Assembly: GCA_030765605.1 (NCBI GenBank) | Contig: JAVCCG010000043.1 | Span: 1-26,108 of the forward strand | Source of the DNA: Candidatus Alcyoniella australis | GTDB lineage: Bacteria > Lernaellota > Lernaellaia > JAVCCG01 > Alcyoniellaceae | Length of the DNA: 26,108 bases | Reading direction: 5' to 3' | Shown: positions 24,328 to 26,108 of the stretch, one piece after another | Position numbering within the stretch: position 1 is the stretch's first letter | How the letters are laid out: each line of letters opens with the position of its first letter | Position numbers and translations under genes: made by a program | Notes under the pieces: model-generated | What the model was told of the DNA's origin: nothing | Seen by the model: the letters and a program-made list of their open reading frames with translations, nothing else | Databases searched by the model: none

Positions 24328-25133
24328 GGCCGCGCATCCTGCGCCGCCGGGTCGAGCAGCTCGACCCAGGCCGGGCTGTCGATCCCCGAGGCTTGCGAGC
24401 GGAAGAACAGGCCGCTGGTCAGGCGCGAGGGCGCGGGCCGTTGCCCGTCGTAGACCTCGGCCAGCCCTTGATACTGCTCTTGGTCGACCCCCAGCCCCTC
24501 GATCACGGCCCACTGCACTCCCGCGTTTTTCAGCCGCTCGATTATGCCGTAAGCCTGCACCGGCCGCGAGGAGTAGAGTGTGTTGCCGCGCAGCTCGATG
24601 GCGGCCGGATAGCCCTCGACCTCGAGCCGCTGCTCGCATTGCTCGCAGCCCAGGTGCAATCGCGTCAGGCAGCGCGGCGTTGTGGCCAGCGGCAGCCGTC
24701 CGTGCACCACGACCTCCACCGGCAGTTGCGCGGCCAAGGTCTCCACAGTGCGGATCGTCGGCGGGAACACACGCAACAGCTCCGCGCCGATGCGCTCGAC
24801 GATGGTTTGGCCTGTGGGCAGGTTGCCGATGTATCCGCCGTAACCCAGCCGCACCCGGCCCGCCAGCAGCCGTCCCAAGCCCAAGTCGCCCACCAGCACA
24901 CCCGCAAAGGCCTGTGCCGCGTCGAGGGTCAGCTCGGCGATGCGCTCGAGCTCGGATTGGCGCACCAGGCTCGGGGTGCACAGCCAGCACGGCGCTGCGC
25001 TGTGTTGCGCCGCGGCGACGAACTCGGCCAGCCGGTTGCGATAGCGCAGCGCGCAGAAGCGCTCGCCCAGGTAGACCCGGTCGGCGTCCCGCATGGCGGG
25101 CCCGAGGTCAATCTGTTGGAAGGCGACGCGCAT
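24324..25133 (-). CDS. U32 family protein, UbiV-like
   Basis: The start is ATG 25133, inside the end of the first U32 gene (overlap 26 bases), giving 269 residues; the ORF itself runs further upstream but those codons are out of frame with the known family start. DADRVYLGERFCALRYR matches the UbiV opening with its first cluster cysteine, and VEVVVHGRLPLATTPRC...LGCEQCEQ supplies three further cysteines (R-C, then C-x2-C), the same order as the four 4Fe-4S ligands of E. coli UbiV. The end, YSSRPVQAYGIIERLKNAGVQWAVIEG, is the typical barrel closing. UbiV works with UbiU in oxygen-independent hydroxylation during ubiquinone synthesis. An analogous hydroxylation is plausible here, but no quinone gene lies next to it. 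Confidence 0.82.
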   Translation of the reverse strand: MRVAFQQIDLGPAMRDADRVYLGERFCALRYRNRLAEFVAAAQHSAAPCWLCTPSLVRQSELERIAELTLDAAQAFAGVLVGDLGLGRLLAGRVRLGYGGYIGNLPTGQTIVERIGAELLRVFPPTIRTVETLAAQLPVEVVVHGRLPLATTPRCLTRLHLGCEQCEQRLEVEGYPAAIELRGNTLYSSRPVQAYGIIERLKNAGVQWAVIEGLGVDQEQYQGLAEVYDGQRPAPSRLTSGLFFRSQASGIDSPAWVELLDPAAQDARP

Positions 25134-26108
25134 TTTTAAAGGCCCGGGCGACTTTGCGGGTGCGGTCCACGGCAAACGAAATTCCCTTGGGCGAGAGGTA
25201 CGGTGCCAGCCCCAGGGCGAAGTCCCACGGATCGCCCTCGAGCTCCAGGGTCTGCTCAAGATCGGTCGATCCCGCGTAGAACCCCGGCGTACTGCGCGGG
25301 GCCGCAATGAACAACGGGTTGTGTTGCGGCTGCGGCGGCAGAGGGTCTCCGGCGGCCAGGGCGTCGACGGCCCGGCGCAGCACTTTGAGCACCTCAATCG
25401 AGTAACGCACGCTCTTCTGTCGGCCCTCGACCTTGATGCAGTCCACGCCGCCCTCGAACATCCGCTGCAACAGCGGGTAGGCGTTGAGACAGCGGCTGCG
25501 CATCGGCGTGCGTCCCGCGCCGGGCATGCGCTCGATCAGCAGCGCGTCGCGGCACGGCGCCAGGCACATCTCGCCGTAGAGGTAGCTGGAGAGTCGGCAC
25601 TGCCCATGGTAGTTGAAACAGAACCCGCCGTAGACGAACAGCTCGATCTCGATTGCGGCGCGGCGTTTGATCTCCAGCGCCTCATCCAGGCTCAGAATCC
25701 GCTCGAGGATGATCCGGCTCGCGCCCAGCCCTTTCCAGAATTCGGCGGTCTGGTGGTTGAGGGTGCGCCCCAGGATCGAGACGTGCAGCTCGGCCTGCGG
25801 CAGGTCGCGCTGCAACAGCGCGGCAAGCCCCGCGTCGCTGACAATGAGCGCGCCCACCCCGCCGCGCACCAGCTCGCCCGCCAGATCGAGCAGCACGGGG
25901 AGCTGTTCGTCGTGATAGATCGAGTTGAGCGTGACGTAACAGCGGCGGCCCGTGTCGTTGATCATCGCCATTGCCTGCCGCGCCGAGTCGAGGTCGAACT
26001 CGACCGAGGTCGGCAACAGGGAGAAGCGCTGCCCAACGGAAGTCGGGGGTTGCACGCCGAAGTAGATCGCGTCGGCCCCGTGCCGCAGCAGCGCTGCGAC
26101 CTGGCTGA
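25108..26108 (-). CDS. U32 family protein, UbiU-like (5' end beyond window)
   Basis: The frame is open to the right edge, so the first residues are missing; the visible part starts in LLRHGADAIYFGVQ, the standard U32 first strand. GTG 26055 is therefore an internal codon, not the start. The cluster region reads YGGFCFNYHGQCRLSSYL, EMCLAPCRD and SRCLNAYP, followed by GGVDCIKVEGR. The spacing C-x6-C, then C, then C before the helix, matches the four 4Fe-4S cysteines of UbiU. Family members in bacteria hydroxylate ubiquinone precursors, tRNA or rRNA under various conditions; they are not proven peptidases in these roles. It is the first visible gene of an operon with the UbiV-like gene and the B12 radical SAM gene. 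Confidence 0.87.
   Translation of the reverse strand, partial: SQVAALLRHGADAIYFGVQPPTSVGQRFSLLPTSVEFDLDSARQAMAMINDTGRRCYVTLNSIYHDEQLPVLLDLAGELVRGGVGALIVSDAGLAALLQRDLPQAELHVSILGRTLNHQTAEFWKGLGASRIILERILSLDEALEIKRRAAIEIELFVYGGFCFNYHGQCRLSSYLYGEMCLAPCRDALLIERMPGAGRTPMRSRCLNAYPLLQRMFEGGVDCIKVEGRQKSVRYSIEVLKVLRRAVDALAAGDPLPPQPQHNPLFIAAPRSTPGFYAGSTDLEQTLELEGDPWDFALGLAPYLSPKGISFAVDRTRKVARAFKNARRLPTD

Noticed and set aside
22975-24453. A 492-codon plus-strand frame opposite the B12 radical SAM gene.
   Set aside because: It is antisense composition only; it crosses the boundary of two real minus-strand genes.
24328-24990. A 5' extension of the second B12 radical SAM gene giving 706 residues.
   Set aside because: The extra part is the U32 gene read in another frame; GTG 24327 has a ribosome site and gives the normal family start.

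Overview
The window reads as a high-GC chromosomal segment of an uncultured Gram-negative bacterium, most likely an anaerobe. Two lipoprotein-type signal peptides and an exported protein with a probable outer-membrane beta-barrel point to two membranes. A minimal SufC/SufB-type Fe-S scaffold, four predicted radical SAM enzymes and two U32 proteins with Fe-S cysteine sets point to oxygen-poor life. The Asp-run linker after a lipobox and the tandem Cys-rich lipoprotein domain resemble delta-proteobacterium-like lineages; that placement is inference. Coding density is very high: 21 protein genes, many overlapping by 4-60 bases. I see no rRNA, tRNA, CRISPR array, integrase or transposase, and no gene-free stretch above 300 bases.

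Layout. 1-1641 (-): 3' truncated GH31 glycosidase lipoprotein. 1786-2214 (+): small SRPBCC protein. 2215-2430: repeat patch with three hairpins between convergent genes. 5449-2384 (-): deoxyhypusine-synthase-like enzyme followed by a YfhO-like membrane protein. 7329-5660 (-): SufC/SufB pair resembling the minimal SMS system. 12365-7422 (-): a six-gene envelope operon with a Cys-rich formylglycine-enzyme-like lipoprotein, a TPR/beta-barrel protein, a membrane rhodanese-fold protein lacking its cysteine, a MauE/DoxX protein, a DsbA-like thiol oxidoreductase and an exported metallo-beta-lactamase-fold hydrolase. 15090-12423 (-): a SPASM radical SAM gene overlapping a B12-binding radical SAM gene. 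15154-16131 (+): a divergent SPASM radical SAM gene.

17782-16109 (-), 17863-21321 (+) and 21318-22868 (+) encode three GT-C type membrane glycosyltransferase-like proteins. The middle one carries a C-terminal beta-propeller of about 550 residues. Finally 26108-22870 (-) is a tight operon of two U32 proteins resembling UbiU and UbiV, followed by a second B12-binding radical SAM enzyme; the first U32 gene runs off the right edge.

How the parts may fit together (inference): the Suf-type pair could supply clusters to the radical SAM and U32 enzymes; the MauE/DsbA/rhodanese set looks like a periplasmic thiol-redox relay serving exported Cys-rich proteins of the same operon; the GT-C proteins probably transfer lipid-linked sugars at the periplasmic face. 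The most unusual items are the GT-C/beta-propeller fusion, the six-gene envelope operon, the U32-U32-B12 radical SAM operon, and a small dispersed family of palindromic repeats.
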